This document shows, piece by piece, positions 12,231 to 21,534 of a stretch of 33,177 nucleotides of DNA (within the stretch, counting starts at the first letter, position 1; each line of letters starts with the position of its first letter). The notes beneath the pieces are model-generated. The model was given only the letters and a program-made list of their open reading frames with translations, ran no database searches and had not been told where the DNA came from. This DNA comes from Bacteroidota bacterium (lineage in GTDB: Bacteria > Bacteroidota > Bacteroidia > Flavobacteriales > Flavobacteriaceae): positions 1 through 33,177 of the forward strand of contig PZPI01000005.1 in NCBI GenBank assembly GCA_003045935.1, given 5' to 3'. The translations under genes were made by a program, and so were the position numbers.

Positions 12231-13265
12231 TTACCTTCTAATATTTCGATCGTTGAGCCATTTGGTATAGGCTCTGCGTTTCTTGTTATGCTCAGAGAGT
12301 GTTTTGGAAAAATTGTGATAACCAGGTCTTTCGACATCGACAACAAAATACAGGTACGAATGCCTCTCTGCATTTAAAACTGCTTCAATTGCACTCATTT
12401 CTGGCATTGTGATCGGCCCTATTGGCAGGCCATTTCTTTTATAAGTGTTATATGGGTTATCTAAGCGAAGATCTCGATATAGAACACGTCGAATAATAGT
12501 ATCAAAATTACCTGTGGTATGCTTTATCGAATATACTACTGTAGGATCTGCCTGCAGTTTCATCTTCTTTCTAAGTCTATTTAAATATACCCCAGCAACT
12601 CTTGGTCTTTCATCTACTTTCACAGATTCCTTTGAAACAATCGCGGCAAGATTATAAACCTCGGATGGAGATAGTTTAATCTCATTCGCTTTTGCAAGTC
12701 GATTTTCATTCCAGTAATCCCAATATTCCTTCAACATCCGATTTCGAAACTGAATTGCAGAGGTGTTCCAATAAACCTCATAAGTGTTAGGGAGTATAAG
12801 GCTCAGTACATTCTCGGGGCGAAGTTTAGTTTGAAATAAAAAATCAGGATCAACAAAGGCTTCAAGTATACTAACACTATCTGCCTCAATCACCCTTGAG
12901 ACATATCCCGCAACCTCTTCAATTCGGTCAAATGGAGCAATTACAAGATCTATAGGCTTGTTCTCAGAGCGTAAAACCCTGATCAGCTCATTATTGTTCA
13001 TCCCCTTGTATAAAACAAAACGACCTGGCTTAATATTCTTTAGATATTTTTTTTGGTTGGCCACCCAACAAAAAGATCTAGAACTCTTCAAGAACGGCGT
13101 AATTTGGGTGATAAGTTCCTCTTCTGAAGTATCTGTCTCGATAAACAAAAGTTGATATTCGTTTTCAAATTTAGTATTTGAAGCGAAGAGTATACTGTAT
13201 AAAGCAAAAAGCAGTAAGCCTCCGGCAGCAGCTAAAACAAAAATCCACTTCTTTATATTCTTCAT
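12231..13265 (-). CDS. mltG: Endolytic murein transglycosylase MltG (YceG family)
   Basis: N-terminal TM helix MKNIKKWIFVLAAAGGLLLFALYSILF; AAIVSKESVKVDERPRVAGVYLNRLRKKMKLQADPTVVYSI; NTYKRNGLPIGPITMPEMSAIEAVL. Start trimmed to ATG 13263-13265. Confidence 0.93.
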   Translation of the reverse strand: MKNIKKWIFVLAAAGGLLLFALYSILFASNTKFENEYQLLFIETDTSEEELITQITPFLKSSRSFCWVANQKKYLKNIKPGRFVLYKGMNNNELIRVLRSENKPIDLVIAPFDRIEEVAGYVSRVIEADSVSILEAFVDPDFLFQTKLRPENVLSLILPNTYEVYWNTSAIQFRNRMLKEYWDYWNENRLAKANEIKLSPSEVYNLAAIVSKESVKVDERPRVAGVYLNRLRKKMKLQADPTVVYSIKHTTGNFDTIIRRVLYRDLRLDNPYNTYKRNGLPIGPITMPEMSAIEAVLNAERHSYLYFVVDVERPGYHNFSKTLSEHNKKRRAYTKWLNDRNIRR

Positions 13266-13269
13266 CAGT

Positions 13270-13785
13270 CTACACCAATTTTTTTTGATACCATAGTTGT
13301 GTTTCAAAGCCTCCAGGAGTAGTAATCCAATCTTGCATCACTCCAGACTTTTGAAAACCAGCTTTCTCAAAAAGCCTAATACTATGAATATTCGATTCAG
13401 TAATCACAGCGGCTAGTTGTCTACAATTTAGCCAAGATTTCGCATAGTCGCACATAGCAACAACAGCTTTTACGCCAATACCTTTATTGCGGTTTAAAGG
13501 ATCTATAATTACACCAATCATCGCATTCCCGTGCTTTGGATTGAAATCAAAAAGATCTACCAGACCAACAGATGCTCCTGCTACTGTGACTACTAATCTT
13601 AATTGACCGATTTTAAATGGGTCAAGATGAGCGTGATCTAAATATTTTTTTAATTGGTTCTTAGAAAGTGGTCTTTGATTTTCTGAAAACTGCCAAACTT
13701 CGGGATCATTCTCTAACCGATATAGAAAATCCAGATCTTCTGGTTCTAATGCCCTTAATTCAACCGAAGGGTAGGTCTCTTTCAT
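13270..13785 (-). CDS. GNAT family N-acetyltransferase (RimJ/RimL-like)
   Basis: VELRALEPEDLDFLYRLENDPEVW, NRNKGIGVKAVVAMCDYA, ESNIHSIRLFEKAGFQKSG. Confidence 0.9.
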   Translation of the reverse strand: MKETYPSVELRALEPEDLDFLYRLENDPEVWQFSENQRPLSKNQLKKYLDHAHLDPFKIGQLRLVVTVAGASVGLVDLFDFNPKHGNAMIGVIIDPLNRNKGIGVKAVVAMCDYAKSWLNCRQLAAVITESNIHSIRLFEKAGFQKSGVMQDWITTPGGFETQLWYQKKLV

Positions 13786-14567
13786 GATCTCAATTCTATT
13801 ACACCTGTAAAAACATGAGTTGCTGGACCCGTCAGGTAAACATCTACAAAGCCAAAGCCTGACGGCTCAAATCGAACCCAAAGCTTTCCTCCAACTGCGT
13901 TTAACTCAATCTCTGAAGAAGATATTTTTCGATCGAAATAAGCTGCTATTGCAGCGGCAGTAATTCCAGTTCCACAGGCATGAGTCTCGGCCTCTACTCC
14001 TCTTTCATAAGTTCTAATCGCCAACTTATTTTCTCCAAGATATTCTACAAAGTTTACATTACATCCCGCCGAACTAAAGGCATTACGTAACGCTCTACCT
14101 TCTCTTTCAACTTCTATTTTTTCAAGATCTGAAACCCAAACAATTTGATGAGGAGAACCAGTGTCAAGAAATAAATTATTGTTCTTTAAACGCTCCACAC
14201 TAGATACATTTGACATGTTAATCTCTATAAGATCATTCTTTCTTTTCGCTCCTAAAAGGGTATCATTAAAAGAAAAAGTAATATTTTCTAATAGACTTTT
14301 ATGATCAATACCAAATTGCACAATACAACGTGCCCCATTACCACAAAAAGAAGACTCTGATCCATCAGAATTAAAGTAGGTCATTTTGAAATCTGATTCT
14401 TTATGAGGTTCATAAAACATGAGGCCATCTGCTCCAATTCCATAACGCCTTTCGCAAATCTTCTTAATCTGAACGGTACTTAATTCATAGGGAATATCTG
14501 AGCGATCAATAATTACAAAATCATTACCCGCTCCGTGATACTTATAAAATGGCACTTTCACATTCAT
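13782..14567 (-). CDS. dapF: Diaminopimelate epimerase
   Basis: FYKYHGAGNDFVIID, FCGNGARC, THACGTGITAAAIAAY: both catalytic cysteine motifs. Start trimmed to ATG 14565-14567 (MNVKVPFYKY); the upstream ATG at 14585 is an alternative. Confidence 0.95.
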   Translation of the reverse strand: MNVKVPFYKYHGAGNDFVIIDRSDIPYELSTVQIKKICERRYGIGADGLMFYEPHKESDFKMTYFNSDGSESSFCGNGARCIVQFGIDHKSLLENITFSFNDTLLGAKRKNDLIEINMSNVSSVERLKNNNLFLDTGSPHQIVWVSDLEKIEVEREGRALRNAFSSAGCNVNFVEYLGENKLAIRTYERGVEAETHACGTGITAAAIAAYFDRKISSSEIELNAVGGKLWVRFEPSGFGFVDVYLTGPATHVFTGVIELRS

Positions 14568-14674
14568 AGATGCAATATACCTCAATTTTCAAAGGAATTA
14601 GAATCGTTAAATGAGCGTTAAAAGCTTACCTTAAAATGAAAAATGATTTCATTTTTGTAAAAAAAACAAGTATT

Positions 14675-16057
14675 ATGAAAAAATGGATCTTTCCCCTTAC
14701 GATAGCCGTTTTTTCGGCGATCACTACAACTTTTGTTCAACATTGGTTGAGTAATAGAAAAGAGACAACATCGGTAGAAACAACAACTTTTGAGAGTGCA
14801 AATACTCAGCCTATTTCTCTTAGACTCCCAGAAACGAGTACCGATTTTACTATTGCAGCAGAGAAAACGATACACGCAGTAGTACATGTAAAGAATGTTA
14901 GCAGTGCCAAGGGACCTCAATCTTTAATGGACTTTTTCTATGGTTATGAAAGTTTTAGCGCCCCTCAAATTGGAACTGGTTCTGGAGTGATTGTATCGCC
15001 AGATGGGTATATCGTCACTAACAATCACGTCATCGAGGAAACCTCTGAACTTGAGGTCACATTGAACAACAATGCAAGTTATACCGCTAAAATCATAGGA
15101 ACTGACCCAAATTCTGATTTAGCATTATTAAAAATAGAAACTGAAGAAGAACTCCCTTATTTAGCCTTCGGAGATTCTGATCGCAGTGCGGTTGGCGAAT
15201 GGGTACTTGCTGTCGGAAACCCTTTTAATCTTACATCTACGGTTACTGCAGGTATTATTTCGGCAAAATCACGATCAATTTCAACGACAAATAACCTCTC
15301 ATTTATTCAAACCGACGCAGCAGTTAACCCCGGCAATAGTGGCGGCGCACTAGTGAATACCAAAGGGGAGCTCATTGGGATTAATACCGCTATAAAATCC
15401 CGCACAGGTTCCTATGTCGGCTATTCATTTGCGATTCCAAGTAATACCGCCAAAAAGGTGATTGAGGATCTTTTAGAATTTGGTAAAGTTCAACGGGGAA
15501 TATTGGGTATATCGGCGCTAAGAGCAGAATCCATCGAAGCCATAAGAAAAGGACTCAACGAAATTGAAGGAGTCTATATCTCAGAAGTCAATGCAGGCTC
15601 TGGAGCTGAAGTAGCTGGATTGCAATCCGGTGACATCATCAAACGTGTAGATGGTTTACCTATCAAGAATTTCACAGCACTTACTGGCTATCTATCTGCA
15701 AAAAGGCCCGGTGATCAAGTTGAGATTATCTTTGAACGAGATGAAAAGCAGCTTTCTACTGTTGTTACTCTAACCAAAAATGAAACCGCTGATCTCAATC
15801 GTCTTGGCCTTCGAGTTCAAAATTTAAATGAGACACTCCGAAAAAAATTTAATCGTAATGAAGGGGTTATCATAACAGCAGCTTCAGAATATTATAAAAA
15901 TTACAACCTCGAAGGCAAAGTGGTAATAGCCATAGATGGTGTCAAAATTTCCACGATTGAAGATGCCATAGAGGCAAGCAACGAAAACAGCACCTACCGC
16001 CATGCTTTAACAGTAATCGACGAGGAAGGCAATAAAGAAACTCTAATCTTTAACTAA
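14675..16057 (+). CDS. Deg/HtrA family serine endoprotease with PDZ domains
   Basis: Signal/TM N-terminus MKKWIFPLTIAVFSAITTTF; catalytic triad contexts VTNNHVIE, NSDLALLKI, NPGNSGGALVN; PDZ GAEVAGLQSGDIIKRVDG. Confidence 0.93.
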   Translation: MKKWIFPLTIAVFSAITTTFVQHWLSNRKETTSVETTTFESANTQPISLRLPETSTDFTIAAEKTIHAVVHVKNVSSAKGPQSLMDFFYGYESFSAPQIGTGSGVIVSPDGYIVTNNHVIEETSELEVTLNNNASYTAKIIGTDPNSDLALLKIETEEELPYLAFGDSDRSAVGEWVLAVGNPFNLTSTVTAGIISAKSRSISTTNNLSFIQTDAAVNPGNSGGALVNTKGELIGINTAIKSRTGSYVGYSFAIPSNTAKKVIEDLLEFGKVQRGILGISALRAESIEAIRKGLNEIEGVYISEVNAGSGAEVAGLQSGDIIKRVDGLPIKNFTALTGYLSAKRPGDQVEIIFERDEKQLSTVVTLTKNETADLNRLGLRVQNLNETLRKKFNRNEGVIITAASEYYKNYNLEGKVVIAIDGVKISTIEDAIEASNENSTYRHALTVIDEEGNKETLIFN

Positions 16058-16085
16058 TTTCGCGTTTTAACCTAGTCATTCGATT

Positions 16086-16760
16086 TTGAGAATAGATATC
16101 ATTACTGCCGTTCCAGACTTATTAGATAGTCTTTTAGGACATTCAATTGTCAAAAGAGCTATTGAAAAAAAACTCTTTGAATTACAAATCCATTCCTTAC
16201 GAAATGAAGGTATAGGGAAGTATAGACAGATTGACGACTATCCATATGGAGGGGCAGCAGGAATGGTCTTAATGGCTGAACCATTAGATCGAATGCTAAC
16301 AAAACTATCAGAGCAGCGAACCTACGATGCAATCATTTACCTAACACCCGATGGAGAGTTGTGGACACAAAACGCCGCTAATCAATTTTCACTTAAAGGA
16401 AATATCATCATGATATGCGGTCATTATAAAGGTATTGATCAGCGTATCAGAGACCTTTGGGTAACTCATGAAATCTCAATTGGTGACTTTGTTTTGTCCG
16501 GAGGAGAAATAGCAGCGGCTGTTCTGACAGATAGTATCGTTCGTTTATTACCAGGAGTTTTGGGAGATATGGAATCTGCTTTAAGCGATTCATTTCAGGA
16601 TTCTCTATTAGCTCCACCGGTTTACACAAGGCCAGCAGAATTTAAAGGTCTAAATGTCCCCGAAGTACTTATGAGCGGGAATTTTAAGGCAATTGAAACT
16701 TGGAATGAAGAAGAGGCAATTAAACGAACTAAAGAGCGCAGACCAGACTTATTGAAGTAA
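16086..16760 (+). CDS. trmD: tRNA (guanine-N1)-methyltransferase TrmD
   Basis: (TTG)RIDIITAVPDLLDSLLGHSIVKRA, DDYPYGGAAGMVL, ICGHYKGIDQRI, EISIGDFVLSGGEIAA. TTG start at 16086. Confidence 0.96.
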   Translation: MRIDIITAVPDLLDSLLGHSIVKRAIEKKLFELQIHSLRNEGIGKYRQIDDYPYGGAAGMVLMAEPLDRMLTKLSEQRTYDAIIYLTPDGELWTQNAANQFSLKGNIIMICGHYKGIDQRIRDLWVTHEISIGDFVLSGGEIAAAVLTDSIVRLLPGVLGDMESALSDSFQDSLLAPPVYTRPAEFKGLNVPEVLMSGNFKAIETWNEEEAIKRTKERRPDLLK

Positions 16761-16782
16761 GAAATTTTTTAAGTCAAGGTGA

Positions 16783-16812
16783 TTGCTATTTTTAAATAAA
16801 ACACTATTTTTG
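16783..16812 (+). promoter_or_regulatory. Putative Bacteroidota promoter of rplS (TTG - 19 nt - TATTTTTG)
   Basis: TTG at 16783-16785 and TATTTTTG at 16805-16812 with a 19-nt spacer, matching the -33 TTG / -7 TAnnTTTG arrangement upstream of rplS. Confidence 0.65.
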
Positions 16813-16835
16813 CACCCAGTTTTAAAGCATTCCAA

Positions 16836-17186
16836 ATGGAAAATTTAGTTCAATATGTAGAAAACACCGCAGTAGCGCAGAAGGAATTTCCAAAGTTCGG
16901 AGCCGGTGATACGATTACTGTATATTACGAAATTAAAGAAGGTGAGAAAACACGTACTCAGTTCTTCAAAGGGGTAGTTATTCAAATCAAAGGTTCAGGT
17001 TCAACTGAAACTTTTACTATCCGTAAAATGTCTGGAACAGTAGGTGTCGAACGTATCTTCCCAATGAATATGCCAGCACTTCAGAAAATTGAGGTTAATA
17101 AGAGAGGTAAAGTAAGACGTTCGCGTATCTTCTATTTCCGCAGCTTAACTGGTAAGAAAGCTAGAATCAAAGAAATCAGAAATTAA
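16836..17186 (+). CDS. rplS: 50S ribosomal protein L19
   Basis: FPKFGAGDTITVYYEIKEGEKTRTQFFKGVVIQIKGSGSTETFTIRKMSGTVGVERIFPMNMP...RRSRIFYFRSLTGKKARIKE. Confidence 0.97.
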   Translation: MENLVQYVENTAVAQKEFPKFGAGDTITVYYEIKEGEKTRTQFFKGVVIQIKGSGSTETFTIRKMSGTVGVERIFPMNMPALQKIEVNKRGKVRRSRIFYFRSLTGKKARIKEIRN

Positions 17187-17207
17187 TTGATTTAAAATCA
17201 TTTTGTT

Positions 17208-17240
17208 AAGCCGTGCAAAGTTCTTTTCACGGCTTTTTTT
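17208..17240 (+). terminator. Rho-independent terminator after rplS
   Basis: aagccgtg - caaagttctttt - cacggctt followed by a run of Ts. Confidence 0.85.
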
Positions 17241-17246
17241 GTGTCT

Positions 17247-17254
17247 TATATTTG
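17247..17254 (+). promoter_or_regulatory. Putative -7 element of icd (TATATTTG)
   Basis: TATATTTG fits TAnnTTTG, 32 nt upstream of the icd ATG and directly after the rplS terminator. Confidence 0.5.
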
Positions 17255-17285
17255 CCACGCCTTTTTGGCTTAAAACCAATAATCA

Positions 17286-19505
17286 ATGAAAAAAATCTAC
17301 TACACTCTAACCGATGAAGCACCTGCTTTAGCGACTTTTTCTTTTCTTCCGATGGTAAAAGCCATTACAAAGTCTACAGGTATAGAGTTTTTAGTGAAAG
17401 ACATTTCTTTATCTGCAAGAATTCTCGCAGCATTCAATCAACGACTTCCTGAAAATCAGCGCGTTGAAGATGCATTAAGCACTCTCGGAGGATTAGCTAA
17501 AGAATCAGATACAACGATTATAAAACTACCTAACATCAGTGCATCTATCCCACAACTTAAAGCGGTAATAAAAGAGCTTCAAGAAAAAGGATTTAATCTG
17601 CCCGATTATCCAGATACGGTAAACAGCGAAGATGAGAAAGAGATCAAAGCTTTATACGACAAAGTTAAAGGTAGTGCAGTTAACCCTGTTTTAAGAGAAG
17701 GTAATTCAGATCGTCGCGCCCCATTAGCGGTGAAGAACTACGCAAAAAAACATCCACACTCAATGGGCACATGGTCTTCAGAAAGTATGAGTCATGTGAG
17801 TACGATGAGTAAAGGAGATTTTAAAAGCAATGAAAAGTCAATTACAAGTGAAAAAGCTACCCAGGTAACCATTGAATTTATTTCTAAAGAAGGTACCTCT
17901 TCCCTACTCAAAAAAAATATTGCCATTCAAGAAGGTGAAATCTTTGATACGACGAAGATGTCGGTTTCTCAGCTACGCACCTTCTTGAAAGATGAAATAA
18001 ACGATGCCACCTCGAAAGGCCTTCTGCTTTCTGCTCACCTTAAAGCGACTATGATGAAGGTGTCTGACCCGATTCTCTTCGGTCATATCATTGAAATTTA
18101 CTTCGAAGAAGTATTTGAAAAATATCAGGATATTTTCTCAGAGCAAGGTATCAATGCCAATGAAGGTCTTCAGAGTATCATCAATAAACTTGACGAAATG
18201 GCTGATTCTGATTTAGCTAAGGAAATCAAAGCTAGTTTCGACAAAGTGATGGAAGACAAGGCTGATCTAGCGATGGTTAATTCAGATAAAGGTATTACTA
18301 ACCTTCATATACCTAGTGATGTAATTATTGATGCTTCGATGCCTGCTATGATTAGAAATTCAGGCCAAATGTGGGACAAAAACGGCCAATCTCGAGATAC
18401 CAAAGCCTTAATTCCAGATAGTTCTTATGCCGCTGTCTATCAATCAACAATTGACTACTGTAAAGAAAACGGAGCCTTTGATCCAAGAGAAATGGGTACG
18501 GTACCTAACATTGGTCTGATGGCCCAAAAAGCTGAAGAATACGGTTCTCATGACAAGACCTTTGAACTCTCTGAAGCTGGAGTAGTTAGAGTAGTCGATA
18601 AAGATGGTGAGGTACTACAAGAACAGTCAGTTGAAGAAGGTGACATCTTCAGAATGTGTCAGGTTAAGGATGCTCCAATAAGAAATTGGGTTTCTTTAGC
18701 GGTTGAACGGGCACGTTTAAGTAATACGCCTGCTGTTTTTTGGTTGGATAGTGACCGTGCTCACGATAGAGAACTAATCAAAAAGATAGAAGCTTATCTA
18801 AGTAAGGAAGATACAACTGGGTTAGATCTACGAATACTAAGTCCAAAAGAAGCTACTCTATTTACATTGGATAGATTAAAGAAAGGCTTAGATACCATTT
18901 CAGTGACAGGTAATGTTCTTAGAGATTACTTAACCGATCTTTTCCCAATTTTAGAGGTAGGAACATCGGCTAAGATGCTTTCGATCGTTCCACTTATGAA
19001 TGGCGGAGGATTATTTGAAACAGGAGCGGGTGGGTCTGCCCCCAAACACGTAGAGCAATTTATTGAAGAGGGACACCTTCGTTGGGATTCTTTAGGAGAG
19101 TTTCTTGCACTTCAAGTTGCATTAGAATTTGTTGGACAACAAAATCAATCTAAAGAGATTCAAGTTTACTCTGATGCTTTAGGTGCAGCTGTAGAAAAAC
19201 TACTAGACCAGGACAAAGGTCCTAAGCGTAAAGCAGGTGAACTCGATACAAGAGGAAGTCATTTCTACCTGATCAAATTCTGGATTGAGGCATTAGCACA
19301 ATCAAACTTAAACGACAAAGTTAAATTCGAGAACCTAAATACTGCTATTGATTCTTTGAGCGATCAAATTTTAGGTGAACTCAATACTACCCAAGGTCAG
19401 CCACAAGATTTAGGTGGATACTATACCCTTGATGCGAGTAAGGCAACAAAGGCTATGTGCCCAAGTAAAACCTTAAACAGCCTTTTAGAGGAGCACTTGG
19501 CATAA
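17286..19505 (+). CDS. icd: NADP-dependent isocitrate dehydrogenase, monomeric type
   Basis: About 740 aa; [102 protein letters not shown]: monomeric ICD family. Confidence 0.97.
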   Translation: MKKIYYTLTDEAPALATFSFLPMVKAITKSTGIEFLVKDISLSARILAAFNQRLPENQRVEDALSTLGGLAKESDTTIIKLPNISASIPQLKAVIKELQEKGFNLPDYPDTVNSEDEKEIKALYDKVKGSAVNPVLREGNSDRRAPLAVKNYAKKHPHSMGTWSSESMSHVSTMSKGDFKSNEKSITSEKATQVTIEFISKEGTSSLLKKNIAIQEGEIFDTTKMSVSQLRTFLKDEINDATSKGLLLSAHLKATMMKVSDPILFGHIIEIYFEEVFEKYQDIFSEQGINANEGLQSIINKLDEMADSDLAKEIKASFDKVMEDKADLAMVNSDKGITNLHIPSDVIIDASMPAMIRNSGQMWDKNGQSRDTKALIPDSSYAAVYQSTIDYCKENGAFDPREMGTVPNIGLMAQKAEEYGSHDKTFELSEAGVVRVVDKDGEVLQEQSVEEGDIFRMCQVKDAPIRNWVSLAVERARLSNTPAVFWLDSDRAHDRELIKKIEAYLSKEDTTGLDLRILSPKEATLFTLDRLKKGLDTISVTGNVLRDYLTDLFPILEVGTSAKMLSIVPLMNGGGLFETGAGGSAPKHVEQFIEEGHLRWDSLGEFLALQVALEFVGQQNQSKEIQVYSDALGAAVEKLLDQDKGPKRKAGELDTRGSHFYLIKFWIEALAQSNLNDKVKFENLNTAIDSLSDQILGELNTTQGQPQDLGGYYTLDASKATKAMCPSKTLNSLLEEHLA

Positions 19506-19506
19506 A

Positions 19507-19728
19507 ATGGACAAAGTCGTACTACAAAAAGGCTTAATGATCTGGCTGAGAGCACTGCTATTTATGGCATCAGGACCTGTTGTTCTCAGTAGTGCATTTA
19601 AAAATCAGAACCACTCGCTTTTTATACCTGTACTCATAGTAGGAATAGTTTTGAGTTTTTTAGCTATCTATTTCGGTTTCAAGGCGATTAAAAAAATGAT
19701 GGAGGGGCTATTTAGCGACAAAAGCTAA
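19507..19728 (+). CDS. Small membrane protein (DUF6095-like, hypothetical)
   Basis: 73 aa with two predicted TM helices (IWLRALLFMASGPVVLSSAF; PVLIVGIVLSFLAIYFGFKAI). Starts 2 nt after the icd stop. Confidence 0.65.
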   Translation: MDKVVLQKGLMIWLRALLFMASGPVVLSSAFKNQNHSLFIPVLIVGIVLSFLAIYFGFKAIKKMMEGLFSDKS

Positions 19729-20381
19729 TTAGCCTTCCATATTTCTTCCATCAATGCCAAATTTATCGGATGTAGCGCTTCACGATATGGCAAAGCCCCT
19801 CCAGTAAAAGCCCTTTGAAGAATATCTTCAATCCAATAATCCTCGAGATTCTCATAGGGATTATATGCATCTTTTAGATCCATTTGATAAGCAGATGCAG
19901 CGGTTTGGTACCAAAATGCTGTCCAACCATTTCTAAAGGTCTTAACCAAATCAAAGGCGCTATAACCTGTTTGTCTATCTATTAAGCGAATGAGTACTTT
20001 ACCATCATTTCGGGAAAGTTTCTTGAGGGGTTCGGTGAGTTCTGTCTCTAAAAATTTCTTAACTCTTTTAGTATAAGCCCTTTTCTGTCCCTTCCTCTTC
20101 AAGGTACTCAAACGATCCTCAACCGTTTTTAATCGATCCTCAGCAAGTACAGCGTATTTGAACACTTTAAAAACACGCATCCGTAATCGATAATATTGAT
20201 TTCGCTGGGTGTTCGATTCAAATTGAAGGGGAGATAAAACATAGACTTCATCAAGAGAAATTGCACCGTAATATTCGGTCTCTTCTGACTCCGGTTCAGA
20301 TTGAATTACTTGTGTAAAGGATACCGAGTAAATGGTGATAAATAATAGAAATAGCGAATAATTTCTTCTCGAAGCCGTCAT
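19725..20381 (-). CDS. DUF4294 domain-containing protein
   Basis: Signal-like N-terminus; AISLDEVYVLSPLQFESNTQRNQYYRLRMRVFKVFKYAVLAEDRLKTVEDRL...SRNDGKVLIRLIDRQTGYSAFDLVKTFRNGWTAFWYQTAASAY, typical of the DUF4294 family. Confidence 0.8.
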   Translation of the reverse strand: MTASRRNYSLFLLFITIYSVSFTQVIQSEPESEETEYYGAISLDEVYVLSPLQFESNTQRNQYYRLRMRVFKVFKYAVLAEDRLKTVEDRLSTLKRKGQKRAYTKRVKKFLETELTEPLKKLSRNDGKVLIRLIDRQTGYSAFDLVKTFRNGWTAFWYQTAASAYQMDLKDAYNPYENLEDYWIEDILQRAFTGGALPYREALHPINLALMEEIWKAN

Positions 20382-20415
20382 AGTATTTGTAAATTTAGAT
20401 TAAAATTATTCTTAG

Positions 20416-21504
20416 ATGAAAACAGATCATATACTTAACGATGAGGCACTAAAATTTTTAGAAGATTACCTAAATAATGCCTCCCCTACCGGATACGAAG
20501 CTCAAGGACAACAAATCTGGATGAATTATCTAAGACCATACGTAGACGAATTCATTACAGACACTTACGGAACTGCGGTGGGTGTAATCAACCCCAAATC
20601 GGAGTATAAAGTGGTCATTGAAGCTCATTCTGATGAGATTTCATGGTATGTTAATTATATCTCTGACAATGGTCTCATTTATGTGATTAGAAATGGAGGT
20701 AGTGACCATCAAATTGCCCCCTCTAAATGGGTGAATATTCATACTAAAAAAGGCATTGTTGAAGGGGTTTTTGGATGGCCGGCAATTCACACTCGCAAAC
20801 CAGGTAAAGAAGAAAACCCTAAACTTGAAAACATCTTTATTGATATTGGAGCTAAAGACAAGAAAGAAGTTGAAGAGATGGGTGTACACGTCGGATGCGT
20901 GATTACTTATCCTGACAGTTTCAAAGTACTCAACAAAAATCAATTCGTTTGTCGGGCTTTGGATAACCGTGCGGGAGGTTTTATGATCGCACAAGTCGCT
21001 CGTTTACTCAAAGAAAATAACATTGAACTTCCATTCGGTCTGTATATCACCAACTCTGTACAAGAGGAGATCGGTTTAAGAGGTGCAGAAATGATTACCC
21101 AAAGAATCAAACCTAATGCTGCTATCATCACCGACGTATGTCATGACACTACTACTCCGATGATCAGCAAAATTGAGCAGGGAGAAAGTAAAATTGGCGA
21201 TGGTCCTGTGATATCCTATGCACCGGCTATTCATCATATTCTCAGAGAGCGAATTATTGAAGCCGCAGAAGAAAATGAGATACCGTTCCAGCGTCATGCT
21301 TCTTCACGTTATACAGGTACAGACACCGATGCATTCGCGTACAGTAATGGAGGAGTAGCTTCGGCGCTAATTTCTTTACCACTACGGTACATGCATACTA
21401 CGGTTGAAACCGTTCATAAAGAAGACGTAGCAAATGTCATTCGACTAATCTACCATAGTGTTCAGAAAATAAAAGCAGGAGAATCATTCTCTTATTTTCA
21501 TTAA
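20416..21504 (+). CDS. M42 family metallopeptidase
   Basis: NASPTGYEAQGQQIW, IEAHSDEISWYV, RALDNRAGGFMIAQ, SVQEEIGLRGAEM, TDTDAFAYSNGGVASALISLPLRYMHTTVETVHKEDV. Confidence 0.93.
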   Translation: MKTDHILNDEALKFLEDYLNNASPTGYEAQGQQIWMNYLRPYVDEFITDTYGTAVGVINPKSEYKVVIEAHSDEISWYVNYISDNGLIYVIRNGGSDHQIAPSKWVNIHTKKGIVEGVFGWPAIHTRKPGKEENPKLENIFIDIGAKDKKEVEEMGVHVGCVITYPDSFKVLNKNQFVCRALDNRAGGFMIAQVARLLKENNIELPFGLYITNSVQEEIGLRGAEMITQRIKPNAAIITDVCHDTTTPMISKIEQGESKIGDGPVISYAPAIHHILRERIIEAAEENEIPFQRHASSRYTGTDTDAFAYSNGGVASALISLPLRYMHTTVETVHKEDVANVIRLIYHSVQKIKAGESFSYFH

Positions 21505-21506
21505 CT

Positions 21507-21534
21507 AAAAAGGCCCTTAATTAAGGGCCTTTTT
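21507..21534. terminator. Bidirectional terminator between the M42 peptidase gene and hisS
   Basis: Perfect 28-bp palindrome aaaaaggcccttaattaagggccttttt between converging genes. Confidence 0.85.

Noticed and set aside
14618-14920. Antisense ORF over the HtrA 5' region (MRSLGTANILYMYYCVYRFLCC...)
   Set aside because: Cys/Tyr/Phe-rich translation with no family resemblance; it overlaps a strong CDS on the other strand. Typical spurious shadow ORF.
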